NCBI GenBank assembly: GCA_949292725.1 | Contig: CASFAQ010000002.1 | Location: forward strand, 1 to 56,122 | Length of the DNA stretch: 56,122 nucleotides | Direction: 5' to 3' | Source: an uncultured Eubacteriales bacterium | Lineage (GTDB): Bacteria; Bacillota; Clostridia; Lachnospirales; Lachnospiraceae | In this document: positions 43,742 through 52,815 of the stretch, in pieces | How positions within the stretch are numbered: position 1 is the first letter of the stretch | How the letters are laid out: every line of letters begins with the position of its first letter | Program-made: the position numbers and the translations under genes | Notes under the pieces: model-generated | Database searches by the model: none | What the model was told of the DNA's origin: nothing | Seen by the model: the letters and a program-made list of their open reading frames with translations, nothing else

Positions 43742-45076
43742 ATGAAATATGATATTGCTGAATATGAGAGAAAGATGACGGATACCTACGGGATGCTGTC
43801 GCTAACGGAGCTTGCGCTTGAGTACTACCTTCTCTATGAGATATGGGAAGGAGGAACCAACAGATATATGGATAATGATTCGGCTGAGTGCGATTTTATC
43901 CATGCCATGATCAAAAAGATTATAAGAAATGAAGAGCTTTCTTCTGATAATACCGTATTTGAAGATATGCGGGCCCTCATTACTGAAAAAATGCAGGTGG
44001 TTACTGCCTATGTTGACAGACTAATCGTATATGAGCATGTGCTTAACAGGATGGAGCCGGGGTACACAATGGATGCGGATGAGCGCCGTAAGTCCGCATC
44101 AGAGATAGGAAAGGAAGCGCTTGTAAGGGATATTATTAATTTTATCTTTGAAGATAAGGACAGTGTTTCCATAAATGACAGGCTTCATATGATACTCGGA
44201 CAGCTCCCGGTGAGGATGGCAAGATCAAAGTATCTGCAGCTTATAAGGAACAGTATCAACCTGTATGGTGACTCCGATATGGATGCGCTTGACGGATACG
44301 TATATATGTTAAGGACAACGGCGATGATATATGAGCCGCCGGGGATGGATAGGCATTTTACGGAATTCGCAGATATACTTAAGGAGTTTGGCGAGGCTGA
44401 TTACAGTGATATGGATGGCAGATATTATACTATACTCAGGGAGAAGCTTGATGCCGCCGCAGCGGACCTTAGAAATATATCCGACATGTATATGGTCTAT
44501 CAGAAGATAGTGAATATGTTTTATGTATATAATCTTAATAAGATAAATGACGATGTGAAAAAGGATGGACTATACGATTCCTGTATCAGGATACTTTCGG
44601 GTCTTGAGGGCGCATTCTGTGGCGAGGCTGATAATGCGGATGATGTGGAACAGTATCTTTCGGGTCTTGAGGGCGCGCCTGAGACCATGTATGAGAAAAG
44701 ACTCAGTCTTGAATCGCTATATGATACAATGCTTAATGAAGCCTGTGGTTCTGAGGTGATGAGAGTGCTTGGAATCTCAAAACTTCTGTTTTCTGACAGT
44801 ATATTTGCAAAGACGGATATGCAGGAACCCGCAGGGGTTACGAGGGAGTATCTTGACGAGGTTGCGGATAAGCTGACAGAGGATTTAAGCGACATGTTTG
44901 CACGGTCGGGAAGATATGTTACGCGCTCTGTTATGGCGCTGACATTTGAAAGACTGCCGGTGTTCTTTAAGACTGCGGATGAGATTATTGATTACATAAA
45001 GGATTCTCTGGACAGATGCAGTGACGATGCGGAACTGATAGCGGTATCGGGGCTTATTCGGGAGCTGATCTTATAA
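43742..45076 (+). CDS. Conserved hypothetical helical protein
   Basis: A 444-residue cytoplasmic protein without a family I recognise. It is rich in acidic helices (LSLTELALEYYLLYEIWEGG; LVRDIINFIFEDKD) with no signal or membrane segment. The middle has a 21-codon spaced repeat: ctttcgggtcttgagggcgc at 44594-44613 and 44657-44676 gives LSGLEGA twice, the only obvious internal duplication. It starts with a weak gaggtg site. It is followed 13 bp later by another hypothetical gene and then by DUF2953/gerW, so it is in a sporulation-linked group. Confidence 0.6.
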   Translation: MKYDIAEYERKMTDTYGMLSLTELALEYYLLYEIWEGGTNRYMDNDSAECDFIHAMIKKIIRNEELSSDNTVFEDMRALITEKMQVVTAYVDRLIVYEHVLNRMEPGYTMDADERRKSASEIGKEALVRDIINFIFEDKDSVSINDRLHMILGQLPVRMARSKYLQLIRNSINLYGDSDMDALDGYVYMLRTTAMIYEPPGMDRHFTEFADILKEFGEADYSDMDGRYYTILREKLDAAAADLRNISDMYMVYQKIVNMFYVYNLNKINDDVKKDGLYDSCIRILSGLEGAFCGEADNADDVEQYLSGLEGAPETMYEKRLSLESLYDTMLNEACGSEVMRVLGISKLLFSDSIFAKTDMQEPAGVTREYLDEVADKLTEDLSDMFARSGRYVTRSVMALTFERLPVFFKTADEIIDYIKDSLDRCSDDAELIAVSGLIRELIL

Positions 45077-45089
45077 TAAAGGAGCTTAT

Positions 45090-45425
45090 ATGATAGAATG
45101 GTATCGCAATCTATACATGGATGACGAGGTCAGAAAGTCGCCGGATGCATGCAGGCGCAGGGTTGAATCAGAAAAGATCAGTATCACGCCGCTGTATCTG
45201 ATAGCATTTGCGGCCAATGAGCATAACCTGCTTGATATCATTTCATGTAATGAGTTGCATTTCAGATATTACAAAACGCGTAAGCTCTACATAATCGGGC
45301 TTGCTGCGTCATACAGGTCGGCGCTTGGGCTTACGACGGATATACTTATGGAAACATATAAGAATACAGGGGCTTTTGACGTGAGGACTTATTATGGCAA
45401 TCAGGCTTTGGGATGTGATATTTAA
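45090..45425 (+). CDS. Conserved hypothetical protein
   Basis: A 111-residue protein with ATG 45090 and aaggag upstream. It contains RVESEKISITPLYLIAFAAN and LIAFAANEHNLLDIISCNEL, then LYIIGLAASYRSALGLTTDI. No domain is recognised and there is no membrane helix. It is next to the 444-residue gene and directly abuts the DUF2953 gene. Its order beside gerW suggests a role in the same regulon. Confidence 0.6.
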   Translation: MIEWYRNLYMDDEVRKSPDACRRRVESEKISITPLYLIAFAANEHNLLDIISCNELHFRYYKTRKLYIIGLAASYRSALGLTTDILMETYKNTGAFDVRTYYGNQALGCDI

Positions 45426-46217
45426 TTGCTGAAAATAATTGGTATAATAATTTTAGCGCTTATAGCTTTAATATTATTTGTAGTGTGCCTGATCCTTTTT
45501 CCTGCAGTCAGATATAAAATAAATTTAAGAGCTGATGGGGATATTAAGAGTATAAAAGGAATCATAAAGGTACGATATCTTTTAGGCATCATCTCTTTTG
45601 TGGCCGAATACCCCGACGGGTTGAAGATGGGGTTAAGACTCTTTGGGATTCCGGTATCGAAAAGGAAGAAGAAAAAGAAGAAGCGGGATGTACATGATGC
45701 GAAGGAGGAGAAAGAAGAGCAGGATGCGCAGACTACGCAGGATACACAGACTGCGCAGGTCACGCAGGATGCGCAGGGTGAGCAGGCTACACAGGATGAG
45801 CAGACAGGGCGATATGCGAAGGAAGACCGGCGTACTTCCTCTAGGAGGAAGGTAAGGATAAAGCCTTACATTGACGTGATACGCGATACGCAGAATAAGG
45901 TAGCGCGCGATACGATAAAGAAGACGTTCTTTCGCCTCATAAGGCATTGCGGACCGAGAAAGCTTAAGGCGGATATGGTAATCGGAACCGGAGACCCGTG
46001 TAACACAGGGCTTCTCTTTGGCGGTCTCGGATTGGTTACGACACGGATAAAAGGAGAGTATCATCTGTCGCCTGATTTTTATAACAAAAGGCTGGACGGA
46101 TATATATATATTAAGGGCAGAATCAGGTCAGTTGTTATATTGTATCATTTTTTGAAAATATATGCTGACAGGGATATCAAAAGAATGGCAGCCCAAATAA
46201 GAAAAGTCCGCAGATAA
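45426..46217 (+). CDS. DUF2953-domain membrane protein
   Basis: A 263-residue protein with start TTG 45426, directly after the preceding stop. One N-terminal membrane helix (about 3-27) precedes a DUF2953-like beta-rich domain in two parts (residues 30-75 and 150-260). They are separated by a low-complexity linker of DAQ/TQDAQ/EQ repeats (about 77-140) that is unusual. DUF2953 (YtfI-type) genes commonly stand next to gerW/ytfJ as here. Its biochemical role is unknown. Confidence 0.75.
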   Translation: MLKIIGIIILALIALILFVVCLILFPAVRYKINLRADGDIKSIKGIIKVRYLLGIISFVAEYPDGLKMGLRLFGIPVSKRKKKKKKRDVHDAKEEKEEQDAQTTQDTQTAQVTQDAQGEQATQDEQTGRYAKEDRRTSSRRKVRIKPYIDVIRDTQNKVARDTIKKTFFRLIRHCGPRKLKADMVIGTGDPCNTGLLFGGLGLVTTRIKGEYHLSPDFYNKRLDGYIYIKGRIRSVVILYHFLKIYADRDIKRMAAQIRKVRR

Positions 46218-46238
46218 TGTGGCAGAATGGAGGATAAT

Positions 46239-46604
46239 ATGGCAGATAATAATCAGTTTCAATCAACAGTAGAGTCATTATTTAAGGGAATGGAGAGCTT
46301 TATCACTACCAAAACGGTAGTTGGAGAGGCTATCACAATGGAGGATGGAACCATTATTCTCCCACTTGTGGATGTGTCGTTTGGTGTGGCGGCAGGAGCG
46401 TTTGCAAATGATGACAGCAAAAAGAATAATGGCGGCGGAGGAATGGGCGGCAAGCTTCAGCCAAGCTCTGTGCTCATCATAAAGGATGGAACGTCAAAGC
46501 TTGTCAATGTTAAGAATCAGGACGGAGTGACCAAAATCCTTGATATGGTTCCTGATGTTATCAACAAATTTTCCAAATCTTCCGACAAACACGGAGAGGA
46601 ATAA
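46239..46604 (+). CDS. gerW: GerW/YtfJ-family sporulation protein
   Basis: I chose ATG 46239 because ggagg lies 6 bp before it; the upstream ATG 46227 has no site and would put that ggagg inside the gene. A 121-residue protein of the YtfJ/GerW family: NQFQSTVESLFKGMESFITT, VVGEAITMEDGTIILPLVDV, SFGVAAGAFAND, and IIKDGTSKLVNVKNQDGVTK. A glycine-rich GGGGMGGKL loop is typical. GerW in Bacillus affects spore germination with lytic enzymes. Confidence 0.9.
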   Translation: MADNNQFQSTVESLFKGMESFITTKTVVGEAITMEDGTIILPLVDVSFGVAAGAFANDDSKKNNGGGGMGGKLQPSSVLIIKDGTSKLVNVKNQDGVTKILDMVPDVINKFSKSSDKHGEE

Positions 46605-46613
46605 AAAAAGTAC

Positions 46614-46642
46614 TTGCATTTAGCATAAGTGTTTGTTAAAAT
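46614..46642 (+). promoter_or_regulatory. Promoter of rpmB
   Basis: TTGCAT (46614-46619), a 17-bp spacer and TAAAAT (46637-46642). It lies 55 bp before the rpmB start and just after gerW. Confidence 0.6.
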
Positions 46643-46696
46643 GGTGACGTTGTGGCACAGGGAGTGTCAGATTGATATGTTAAGGAGGTGCTTTAG

Positions 46697-46882
46697 ATGG
46701 CAAAGTGTGAAATCTGTGATAAGGGAGCTCATTTTGGAATAAGGGTTAGCCATTCTCATAGAAGAAGTAACCATATGTGGAAGTCCAATATCAAATCAGT
46801 CAGAGTCAAGGTTAATGGCGCAACCAGAAAGATGAACGTGTGTACAGCATGTCTTCGTTCAGGTAAGGTTGAGAGAGCATAA
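46697..46882 (+). CDS. rpmB: 50S ribosomal protein L28, zinc-binding form
   Basis: A 61-residue ribosomal protein. C-x-x-C in AKCEICDKG and a second pair in VCTACLRSGKV bind zinc, marking the C+ form. FGIRVSHSHRRSNHMWKSNI matches the L28 core. ATG 46697 follows aaggagg. It has its own promoter and terminator. Confidence 0.97.
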   Translation: MAKCEICDKGAHFGIRVSHSHRRSNHMWKSNIKSVRVKVNGATRKMNVCTACLRSGKVERA

Positions 46883-46908
46883 GCTTATATGATCACATAA
46901 TGATTATG

Positions 46909-46936
46909 AGAGGTTATCGTGTATGCGATAGCCTCT
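46909..46936 (+). terminator. Terminator after rpmB
   Basis: 11-bp stem agaggttatcg/cgatagcctct (one G-T pair) followed by ttgtagttt. It stands 27 bp after the stop. Confidence 0.75.
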
Positions 46937-46944
46937 TTGTAGTT

Positions 46945-47085
46945 TCAGCATGATGTAAAAAGGTTGTATCCTATGATAAGAAGCAGTGCGATTATGCATA
47001 TTGCGAAGAAGCAGTTGTGTATGAACATCATGAGAACCATTCCCACGGCAATCATAAACAGTATAAGACCCAGCATACGTTTCAT
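46945..47085 (-). CDS. 46-residue small membrane protein
   Basis: A minus-strand frame from ATG 47085 to TGA 46947-46945. It encodes MKRMLGLILFMIAVGMVLMM, then FIHNCFFAICIIALLLIIGY and NLFTSC: two hydrophobic helices joined by a short loop. The ribosome-binding site is weak (ggtgat). Small proteins of this shape are common between rpmB and asp23 in Lachnospiraceae as far as I recall, but the function is unknown. It converges on the rpmB terminator. Confidence 0.5.
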   Translation of the reverse strand: MKRMLGLILFMIAVGMVLMMFIHNCFFAICIIALLLIIGYNLFTSC

Positions 47086-47154
47086 ACTATATATCACCAA
47101 CAAAAACTGTTCATAATATTATATTCGCTACATATGCGGTTAGTTATTAAATTA

Positions 47155-47183
47155 TTGCTTTTTATATGCTAATCGGGTATACT
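47155..47183 (+). promoter_or_regulatory. Promoter of the asp23-fakA-recG operon
   Basis: TTGCTT (47155-47160), a 17-bp spacer and TATACT (47178-47183), 32 bp before the Asp23 start. Confidence 0.65.
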
Positions 47184-47215
47184 AGTAAAGAGTATGTAGT
47201 TAAGGAGGTTTTTAC

Positions 47216-47572
47216 ATGAAAGGCCGAATGAATACCAATATGGGTAAGATAGTAGTAGATACTGATGTCATTGCCAAATATGCGGGTTCATCCGCAGTGG
47301 AGTGTTTCGGAATCGTAGGAATGGCATTGGTAGGTGTAAAAGATGGTTTTTCCAGACTCCTGAGAAAGGAAAATCTTGCACAGGGCGTTGGGGTTACGAT
47401 AGAGAATAATAAGCTTTTAATAGACATGCACATTATAGTGGCGTATGGTGTGAGCATCAGGGCTGTGTGTGAGAATCTGATAAGTAATGTCAAGTATAAG
47501 GTTGAAGAGTTTACGGGAATGGAAGTTCAGTGCATTACAGTCAAGGTTGAAGGAGTAAGGGTTAACGATTAA
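47216..47572 (+). CDS. Asp23/Gls24-family protein
   Basis: A 118-residue protein: GKIVVDTDVIAKYAGSSAVE, CFGIVGMALVGVKDGFSRLL, QGVGVTIENNKLLIDMHIIV, EEFTGMEVQCITVKVEGVRV. This is the Asp23/Gls24 plan (YqhY/YloU type). Start ATG 47216 follows aaggaggt. The role is thought to be in envelope or lipid homeostasis; its pairing with FakA and RecG downstream is widely conserved in Firmicutes. Confidence 0.93.
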   Translation: MKGRMNTNMGKIVVDTDVIAKYAGSSAVECFGIVGMALVGVKDGFSRLLRKENLAQGVGVTIENNKLLIDMHIIVAYGVSIRAVCENLISNVKYKVEEFTGMEVQCITVKVEGVRVND

Positions 47573-47599
47573 TAGGAACTAATTATGGAGGAACTTTTG

Positions 47600-49420
47600 A
47601 TGGACACTATAGATGCTAAACTGCTTAGGGATATGTTTATTGCCGGTGCGGATGCGTTGGAACAGAAGAAAGAGTATGTGAACGATCTGAACGTATTTCC
47701 GGTGCCGGATGGCGATACCGGAACTAATATGACGATGACGATCCAGTCGGCGGTAAAGGAGGTAAAAGACCTTAAAAGCATGTCGATGACTGATCTGTGT
47801 AAGGCAATATCAAGCGGTTCACTAAGAGGAGCAAGAGGTAATTCCGGTGTTATCCTTTCGCAGCTTCTGCGTGGATTTACCAGATGCGTAAGAGAATATG
47901 ACTATATAGATACCAATATATGCGCTGAAGCGTTTGAAAGAGCGGTGGAGACCGCATATAAGGCAGTTATGAAACCTAAGGAAGGTACTATACTGACTGT
48001 TGCGAAGGCAGGCTCAGACATGGCGACATATCTTGCTGACAGTGATATAGATCCGACCACGTATTTTGAAACTGTCATAAGTCATATGAGGGATGTGTTG
48101 TCTAAGACGCCTGATATGCTTGAGGTCCTTAAGGAAGCGGGAGTTGTGGATTCCGGCGGAGAGGGACTTTTGGTTATATTGGAGGGCGCAGCAGAGCTTC
48201 TGGCTGAGAGGATGCCAAAGCCTGAGGGCGCAAAGGCTCCGGATATCAGCGGCCTAAAGAAGAATACTGCACCTAAGAAGCGTGAACAGCCAAAGAAGTC
48301 AGTAGCCCCTAAGAAGCAGGAGAGAAGAGTGTATGCTCCGGCAAGATCAAAGGCTGATATCAGCACCGCAGATATCAGATTTGGTTATTGCACCGAATTT
48401 ATAATAGAGCTTGAAAGAGAATTTGACAGCAGAAATGAGGAGGAGCTTAAGATATTCCTTGAGGCCATTGGAGATTCGATAGTCGTGGTTGCAGATGACG
48501 AGATTATAAAGGTGCATGTTCATACCAATATGCCGGGTATTGCTCTTACTAAGGCGTTGACTTACGGCGCACTATCCAGGATAAAGATAGATAATATGAG
48601 GGAAGAGCATAACGAGATACTTGCAAATGAGGATACGGCATCTAAGACTTCCACGGAACCTTCGGACGAAGAGGAGCCACAGGATGAGGTGTCTGAGGAC
48701 AATAAGGACTCTGAGGATGATAATGATACCGGGGATAAGAAGGATGGCGTAAAAGCGAGAAAGCCTGCAGGATTCATAACCGTATCTGTAGGCAAGGGCC
48801 TTAGTGAGATATTTGCCGGACTTGGGGCAGATGTTATCATAGAGGGCGGTCAGACCATGAATCCCAGCACGGAAGATATGCTTAACGCCATCGACGGCAT
48901 CAATGCGGACGTCATATATATCATGCCTAATAATTCCAATATAATACTTGCGGCAGAACAGGCTGCGGCCCTTACGGAGGATAAGAGCATAGTGGTCATT
49001 CCGTCTAAGAGTATTCCGCAGGGAATTATGGCGCTCATTAATTATATGCCTAACAGGACGCCGGAAGAGAATCGCAATGTTATGACTGAGGAGATGGCAA
49101 ATGTCAAATCCGCGGCGGTCACATACTCCATAAGGGATACCGTTATCAAGGGTCGTAAGATCATGCAGGGAGATATAATGGGAATCTGTGATTCGGAGAT
49201 ACTGAATGTCGGAGCACAGGTGATGTCTACAACAGTAGAACTTATTGACAGAATGGTTGATAGGGATACGGAGCTTGTAACCTTATATTACGGAAGCGAT
49301 ACAACTGAGGATGAAGCCAATCTTATAGCCGATAAGGTTATGGAAGCCCATCCTGATATCGAGGTAGAGGTTCATTATGGCGGACAGCCTGTGTACTATT
49401 ATTATATATCGGTTGAATAG
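47600..49420 (+). CDS. fakA: FakA/YloV-type fatty acid kinase (DhaL-like)
   Basis: I chose ATG 47600 (ggagga 7 bp upstream); ATG 47585 is an alternative. A 606-residue protein. The DhaL-type ATP-binding domain (residues about 5-200) includes PVPDGDTGTNMTMTI with metal-binding Asp residues and GARGNSGVILSQLLRG, then VVDSGGEGLLVILEG. The middle and DAK1_2-like C-terminal domains (about 255-606) contain GYCTEFIIELE and VIPSKSIPQGIMALINYMPN. An acidic low-complexity insert lies at about 345-390 (EPSDEEEPQDEVSEDNKDSE). FakA phosphorylates FakB-bound fatty acids. Confidence 0.9.
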   Translation: MDTIDAKLLRDMFIAGADALEQKKEYVNDLNVFPVPDGDTGTNMTMTIQSAVKEVKDLKSMSMTDLCKAISSGSLRGARGNSGVILSQLLRGFTRCVREYDYIDTNICAEAFERAVETAYKAVMKPKEGTILTVAKAGSDMATYLADSDIDPTTYFETVISHMRDVLSKTPDMLEVLKEAGVVDSGGEGLLVILEGAAELLAERMPKPEGAKAPDISGLKKNTAPKKREQPKKSVAPKKQERRVYAPARSKADISTADIRFGYCTEFIIELEREFDSRNEEELKIFLEAIGDSIVVVADDEIIKVHVHTNMPGIALTKALTYGALSRIKIDNMREEHNEILANEDTASKTSTEPSDEEEPQDEVSEDNKDSEDDNDTGDKKDGVKARKPAGFITVSVGKGLSEIFAGLGADVIIEGGQTMNPSTEDMLNAIDGINADVIYIMPNNSNIILAAEQAAALTEDKSIVVIPSKSIPQGIMALINYMPNRTPEENRNVMTEEMANVKSAAVTYSIRDTVIKGRKIMQGDIMGICDSEILNVGAQVMSTTVELIDRMVDRDTELVTLYYGSDTTEDEANLIADKVMEAHPDIEVEVHYGGQPVYYYYISVE

Positions 49421-49444
49421 ATAAAAAAGGAATAGGTTTATCAT

Positions 49445-51484
49445 ATGAGATGGAATGATGATATACTTGTTATCAAAGGAATAGGAGAAAAAACAGCGAT
49501 AAATTACCGGCGGATTGGAATCAATACCGTCGGTAATCTGCTTATGCACATACCAAGGGGTTATGATGAATTTGGGGATATAGTACCCATAAGGGATGCA
49601 TCCCCGGGAAGCGTTGTAATCGTTACCGGAGTTATCGCGGCGCGCGCTTACACACGGAAGGTAAGGAACATGACCATAGTAAGCGCAAGACTTAGGGACG
49701 GAGCGGATTCCATAAGCCTTGTGTGGTTTAATATGCCTTTTATGGCAAGTAAGATAAGGGTTGGAACATATTATATCATACGTGGAAAAGTATCCGTAAA
49801 AAACGGAGTAAAGGAGATAGTTCAGCCTAAGCTTCTTACGAAGGAAGAATACTATAATAACAGATACAAGCTCATGCCCATATATCCGCTTACCGGAGGA
49901 TTGACCAATAACGCAGTGGCAAAAGCATGCATACATGCCATTTCGGAGATTACTGATATAACGGATTATCTTCCTGAACGTATAATAAGTAAATATAATA
50001 TAATGCCGTATCAAAAGGCAGTAAAGACAATACATCTTCCGGATAGCAGGGATGATGCGGGCAAAGCAAGAAAAAGATTTGTGTTCGACGAATTTTTTCT
50101 GTTCTTACTTATGTTAAAGCGGATGAAATCCGAAAATTCCCACATACTTACACAAAGAAATTATACTGAATGTAAAGAGTGCGACATGTTCATTAAGGAA
50201 CTCCCTTACAGGCTTACCGATGCCCAGGTAAAAGTATGGAATGAGGTGAGGTCTGATATGCTCTCCGGGCATGTCATGAACAGGCTTATACAGGGAGACG
50301 TAGGCTCAGGAAAGACGGTTATTGCAGCACTTTCCCTGTTGCTTAATGCGTTAAACGGTTATCAGGGTGTGCTTATGGTTCCTACGGAGGTTCTTGCCAG
50401 ACAGCATTACGAGAGCCTTTCTGCGATGTGCAGCGGATACGGAGTAGATATATCTTTGCTTACGGGTTCCATGAGCGCTGCGGAAAAGAAGACTGTATAT
50501 GAGCTTATCAGGGATAACAAAACAAATATAATCATAGGAACCCATGCACTCATTCAGGAGAAGGTAAAATACGCCGAGCTTGGACTCGTTATAACGGATG
50601 AGCAGCACAGGTTCGGGGTTAACCAGCGCAAATCCATCGTAGAGAAGGGTTCGGAATGCCATACGATAGTCATGAGCGCTACACCGATACCAAGAACGCT
50701 TTCCATGATTCTGTACGGGGATATGGATGTATCCGTTATAGATGAGGTTCCTAAAAAAAGGCTTCCGATTATGAACTGTGTGGTCGGACAGTCCTACAGG
50801 TCCGCTGCCTATGCATTTATTTTAAAAGAGATAAGAAATGGACATAAGGCATATATAGTCTGTCCGATGATAGATGATAATGAGGAGTCCGGACTTGAAA
50901 ATGTAACCGACTACTATCTGAGATTATCAGAGATTATGCCGCCGGATATACATATAGATATCCTTCACGGAAGGATGAAGCCCAAACAAAAGGATGAAAT
51001 CATGGACAGATTCCGTGCGGGGGATACGGACATTCTCATATCCACGACCGTTATAGAGGTAGGTATAGATGTGCCTTCCGCAACGGTAATGTTAATTGAG
51101 AATGCCGAAAGATTCGGGCTTGCACAGCTTCATCAGCTGCGCGGAAGAGTAGGACGCTCTGACATCCGCTCGTACTGCATATTCATGACGGCGGATGAAA
51201 GTCCGCAGATTATGCAGAGGCTTAATGTTCTTAATAAGTCAAATGACGGATTCTATATCGCATCTCAGGATTTAAAGCTTCGCGGACCGGGCGATATGTT
51301 CGGAGTCAGGCAGAGTGGAGAGGCGTATTTTGATATCGCGGATATCTATAATGACGCTGATGTACTTTTCAATGCGCACGAGGCAGCAGACCATCTTACT
51401 GATGCGGAAGCAGACGCCATTTATGATTATATAATTGAAGAAGGAGGCAGTAAGAATATTAATAATATCGTCGACATTATGTAA
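49445..51484 (+). CDS. recG: ATP-dependent DNA helicase RecG
   Basis: Branched-DNA helicase that remodels stalled forks and Holliday junctions; 679 residues. The N-terminal wedge/OB domain (about 1-170) includes GIGEKTAINYRRIGINTVGN. The helicase core has GDVGSGKTVIAA (about 285-296), PTEVLARQHYE, TGSMSAAEKK, DEQHRFG (about 385-391), SATPIPRTL, STTVIEVGIDVPSATVM, RFGLAQLHQLRGRVGRSD and the C-terminal DLKLRGPGDMFGVRQSG. All motifs are intact. Confidence 0.97.
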   Translation: MRWNDDILVIKGIGEKTAINYRRIGINTVGNLLMHIPRGYDEFGDIVPIRDASPGSVVIVTGVIAARAYTRKVRNMTIVSARLRDGADSISLVWFNMPFMASKIRVGTYYIIRGKVSVKNGVKEIVQPKLLTKEEYYNNRYKLMPIYPLTGGLTNNAVAKACIHAISEITDITDYLPERIISKYNIMPYQKAVKTIHLPDSRDDAGKARKRFVFDEFFLFLLMLKRMKSENSHILTQRNYTECKECDMFIKELPYRLTDAQVKVWNEVRSDMLSGHVMNRLIQGDVGSGKTVIAALSLLLNALNGYQGVLMVPTEVLARQHYESLSAMCSGYGVDISLLTGSMSAAEKKTVYELIRDNKTNIIIGTHALIQEKVKYAELGLVITDEQHRFGVNQRKSIVEKGSECHTIVMSATPIPRTLSMILYGDMDVSVIDEVPKKRLPIMNCVVGQSYRSAAYAFILKEIRNGHKAYIVCPMIDDNEESGLENVTDYYLRLSEIMPPDIHIDILHGRMKPKQKDEIMDRFRAGDTDILISTTVIEVGIDVPSATVMLIENAERFGLAQLHQLRGRVGRSDIRSYCIFMTADESPQIMQRLNVLNKSNDGFYIASQDLKLRGPGDMFGVRQSGEAYFDIADIYNDADVLFNAHEAADHLTDAEADAIYDYIIEEGGSKNINNIVDIM

Positions 51485-51498
51485 ATTTCACAGTAATT

Positions 51499-51526
51499 GG
51501 GGCGTATTCCGTACGGTTTACGCCCC
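51499..51526 (+). terminator. Terminator after recG
   Basis: ggggcgta/tacgcccc stem (51499-51506 with 51519-51526). There is no long T-tract, so the efficiency is uncertain. It sits between the convergent recG and SASP genes. Confidence 0.55.
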
Positions 51527-51543
51527 ATGTGCCATTTCACAGA

Positions 51544-51747
51544 TTATTTACCTGCCATATTCTGTTCCTGAGCTCTGATCATTTTTCTAACCATCTCTCC
51601 GCCTACTGAGCCATTCTGGTATGAAGTAAGGTCGCCATTGTAACCATTTTTCAAAGGTACTCCAAGTTCTGACGCAACTTCCATTTTAAAACGATCCATA
51701 GCATCCCTTGCTTCCGGAACTTCTACTCTGTTTCTTCCTCTTGCCAT
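51544..51747 (-). CDS. Small acid-soluble spore protein, alpha/beta type
   Basis: A 67-residue DNA-coating spore protein. It starts MARGRNRVEVPEARDAMDRF and includes the protease-cleavage-type segment FKMEVASELGVPLKNGYNGD and the conserved LTSYQNGSVGGEMVRKMI. This shows that the organism belongs to a spore-forming lineage. The gene has a strong aaggaggct site before ATG 51747. Confidence 0.95.
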   Translation of the reverse strand: MARGRNRVEVPEARDAMDRFKMEVASELGVPLKNGYNGDLTSYQNGSVGGEMVRKMIRAQEQNMAGK

Positions 51748-51879
51748 TATATTAGCCTCCTTAAAGCGAATTTCAGTCTGTCATCCGACTGTAGTTATAT
51801 TGTATGGAGATATATAAAAAATACACTGGAAAGTGTTTTAAGCAATGTGATATTATGTAAAATTTTTTTTCTAAATACT

Positions 51880-51934
51880 TTTACGTTATTTTTACAAGGA
51901 AATGATACTGCATTTGACATTAAGCAAATATAAT
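51880..51934 (+). promoter_or_regulatory. Possible Pho-type promoter region of pstS
   Basis: TTTACG (51880-51885) and TTTACA (51891-51896) form a direct repeat of 11-bp period, as in Pho boxes. A TATAAT follows at 51929-51934 without a good -35 at the right distance, as expected for an activated promoter. The alternative TTGACA (51914) is only 9 bp from the TATAAT. Phosphate control is inferred. Confidence 0.35.
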
Positions 51935-51984
51935 GAGCACGTAATCAGATAATATTATTAAATAACAGATAGGAGAATCAGATT

Positions 51985-52797
51985 ATGAGAATGAAAAAAA
52001 TAACAGCATGTGCAGTTGCGGCAATATGTGCCGTTACTATGTTGGCAGGATGTGGACAGTCTGAGAGTGGCACGGTATCAACGGACGGTTCAACCTCAAT
52101 GGAAAAGGTTATCGGGTCGCTTATGGAGACATTTCAGGCGGATAATGAGGGAATAACAGTTACATATAATCCGACGGGCTCAGGGTCGGGAATCACTGCG
52201 GTAGCGGAAGGCCGATGCGACATTGGACTTGCAAGCAGGAATCTGAAGGATGAGGAGAAGGAACAGGGACTTGTGGAGACGGTTCTTGCATATGACGGAA
52301 TTGCCATTATAGTAAATCCTCAGAACCCAGTATCTGGGCTCTCAATTGAACAGATAGCGCAGGTTTACACCGGACAGATTACCAACTGGCAGGATGTAGG
52401 AGGCAACAATGAGGAGATAGTTCTTATCGGACGTGAGGCAGGAAGTGGAACAAGGGACGGATTCGAGTCGATTACGGAAACCGAGGAGCAGTGTATGTAC
52501 CGGCAGGAGCTTACGTCCACAGGTGATGTGATAGCTACGGTGGGTCAGAATCCGGCAGCTATAGGATACGCGTCTCTTGCATCGATAAATGAAAGTGTAA
52601 AGACGCTTGATGTGGACGGAGTAAGTCCGTCTGAGGATACTATTAAGGATGGAAGCTATAAGGTGCAGCGTGATTTCGTACTTGTTACCATGGAGGATAC
52701 AGCGCTTTCGGATGAAGCACAGAAATTCTTCGATTATATAACCTCTGAGGATGCTAACGAAGTTATTCAGAGTGCGGGAGCAGTACCTGCAAATTAA
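51985..52797 (+). CDS. pstS: Phosphate-binding lipoprotein PstS
   Basis: A 270-residue substrate-binding lipoprotein of the high-affinity phosphate ABC importer. Signal segment with lipobox LAGC (Cys23). The phosphate-site motifs DGSTSMEKVIGSLMETF, NPTGSGSGITAV and IGLASRNLKDEE, then GREAGSGTRDGFE, fit PstS. It starts the pstSCAB operon. Confidence 0.95.
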   Translation: MRMKKITACAVAAICAVTMLAGCGQSESGTVSTDGSTSMEKVIGSLMETFQADNEGITVTYNPTGSGSGITAVAEGRCDIGLASRNLKDEEKEQGLVETVLAYDGIAIIVNPQNPVSGLSIEQIAQVYTGQITNWQDVGGNNEEIVLIGREAGSGTRDGFESITETEEQCMYRQELTSTGDVIATVGQNPAAIGYASLASINESVKTLDVDGVSPSEDTIKDGSYKVQRDFVLVTMEDTALSDEAQKFFDYITSEDANEVIQSAGAVPAN

Positions 52798-52815
52798 GTA
52801 TAAAGGAAAGTTGCT

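Noticed and set aside
45700..45830. Degenerate acgcaggat-type repeats as a repeat array
   Set aside because: They are part of the coding linker of DUF2953, with no regular spacing.
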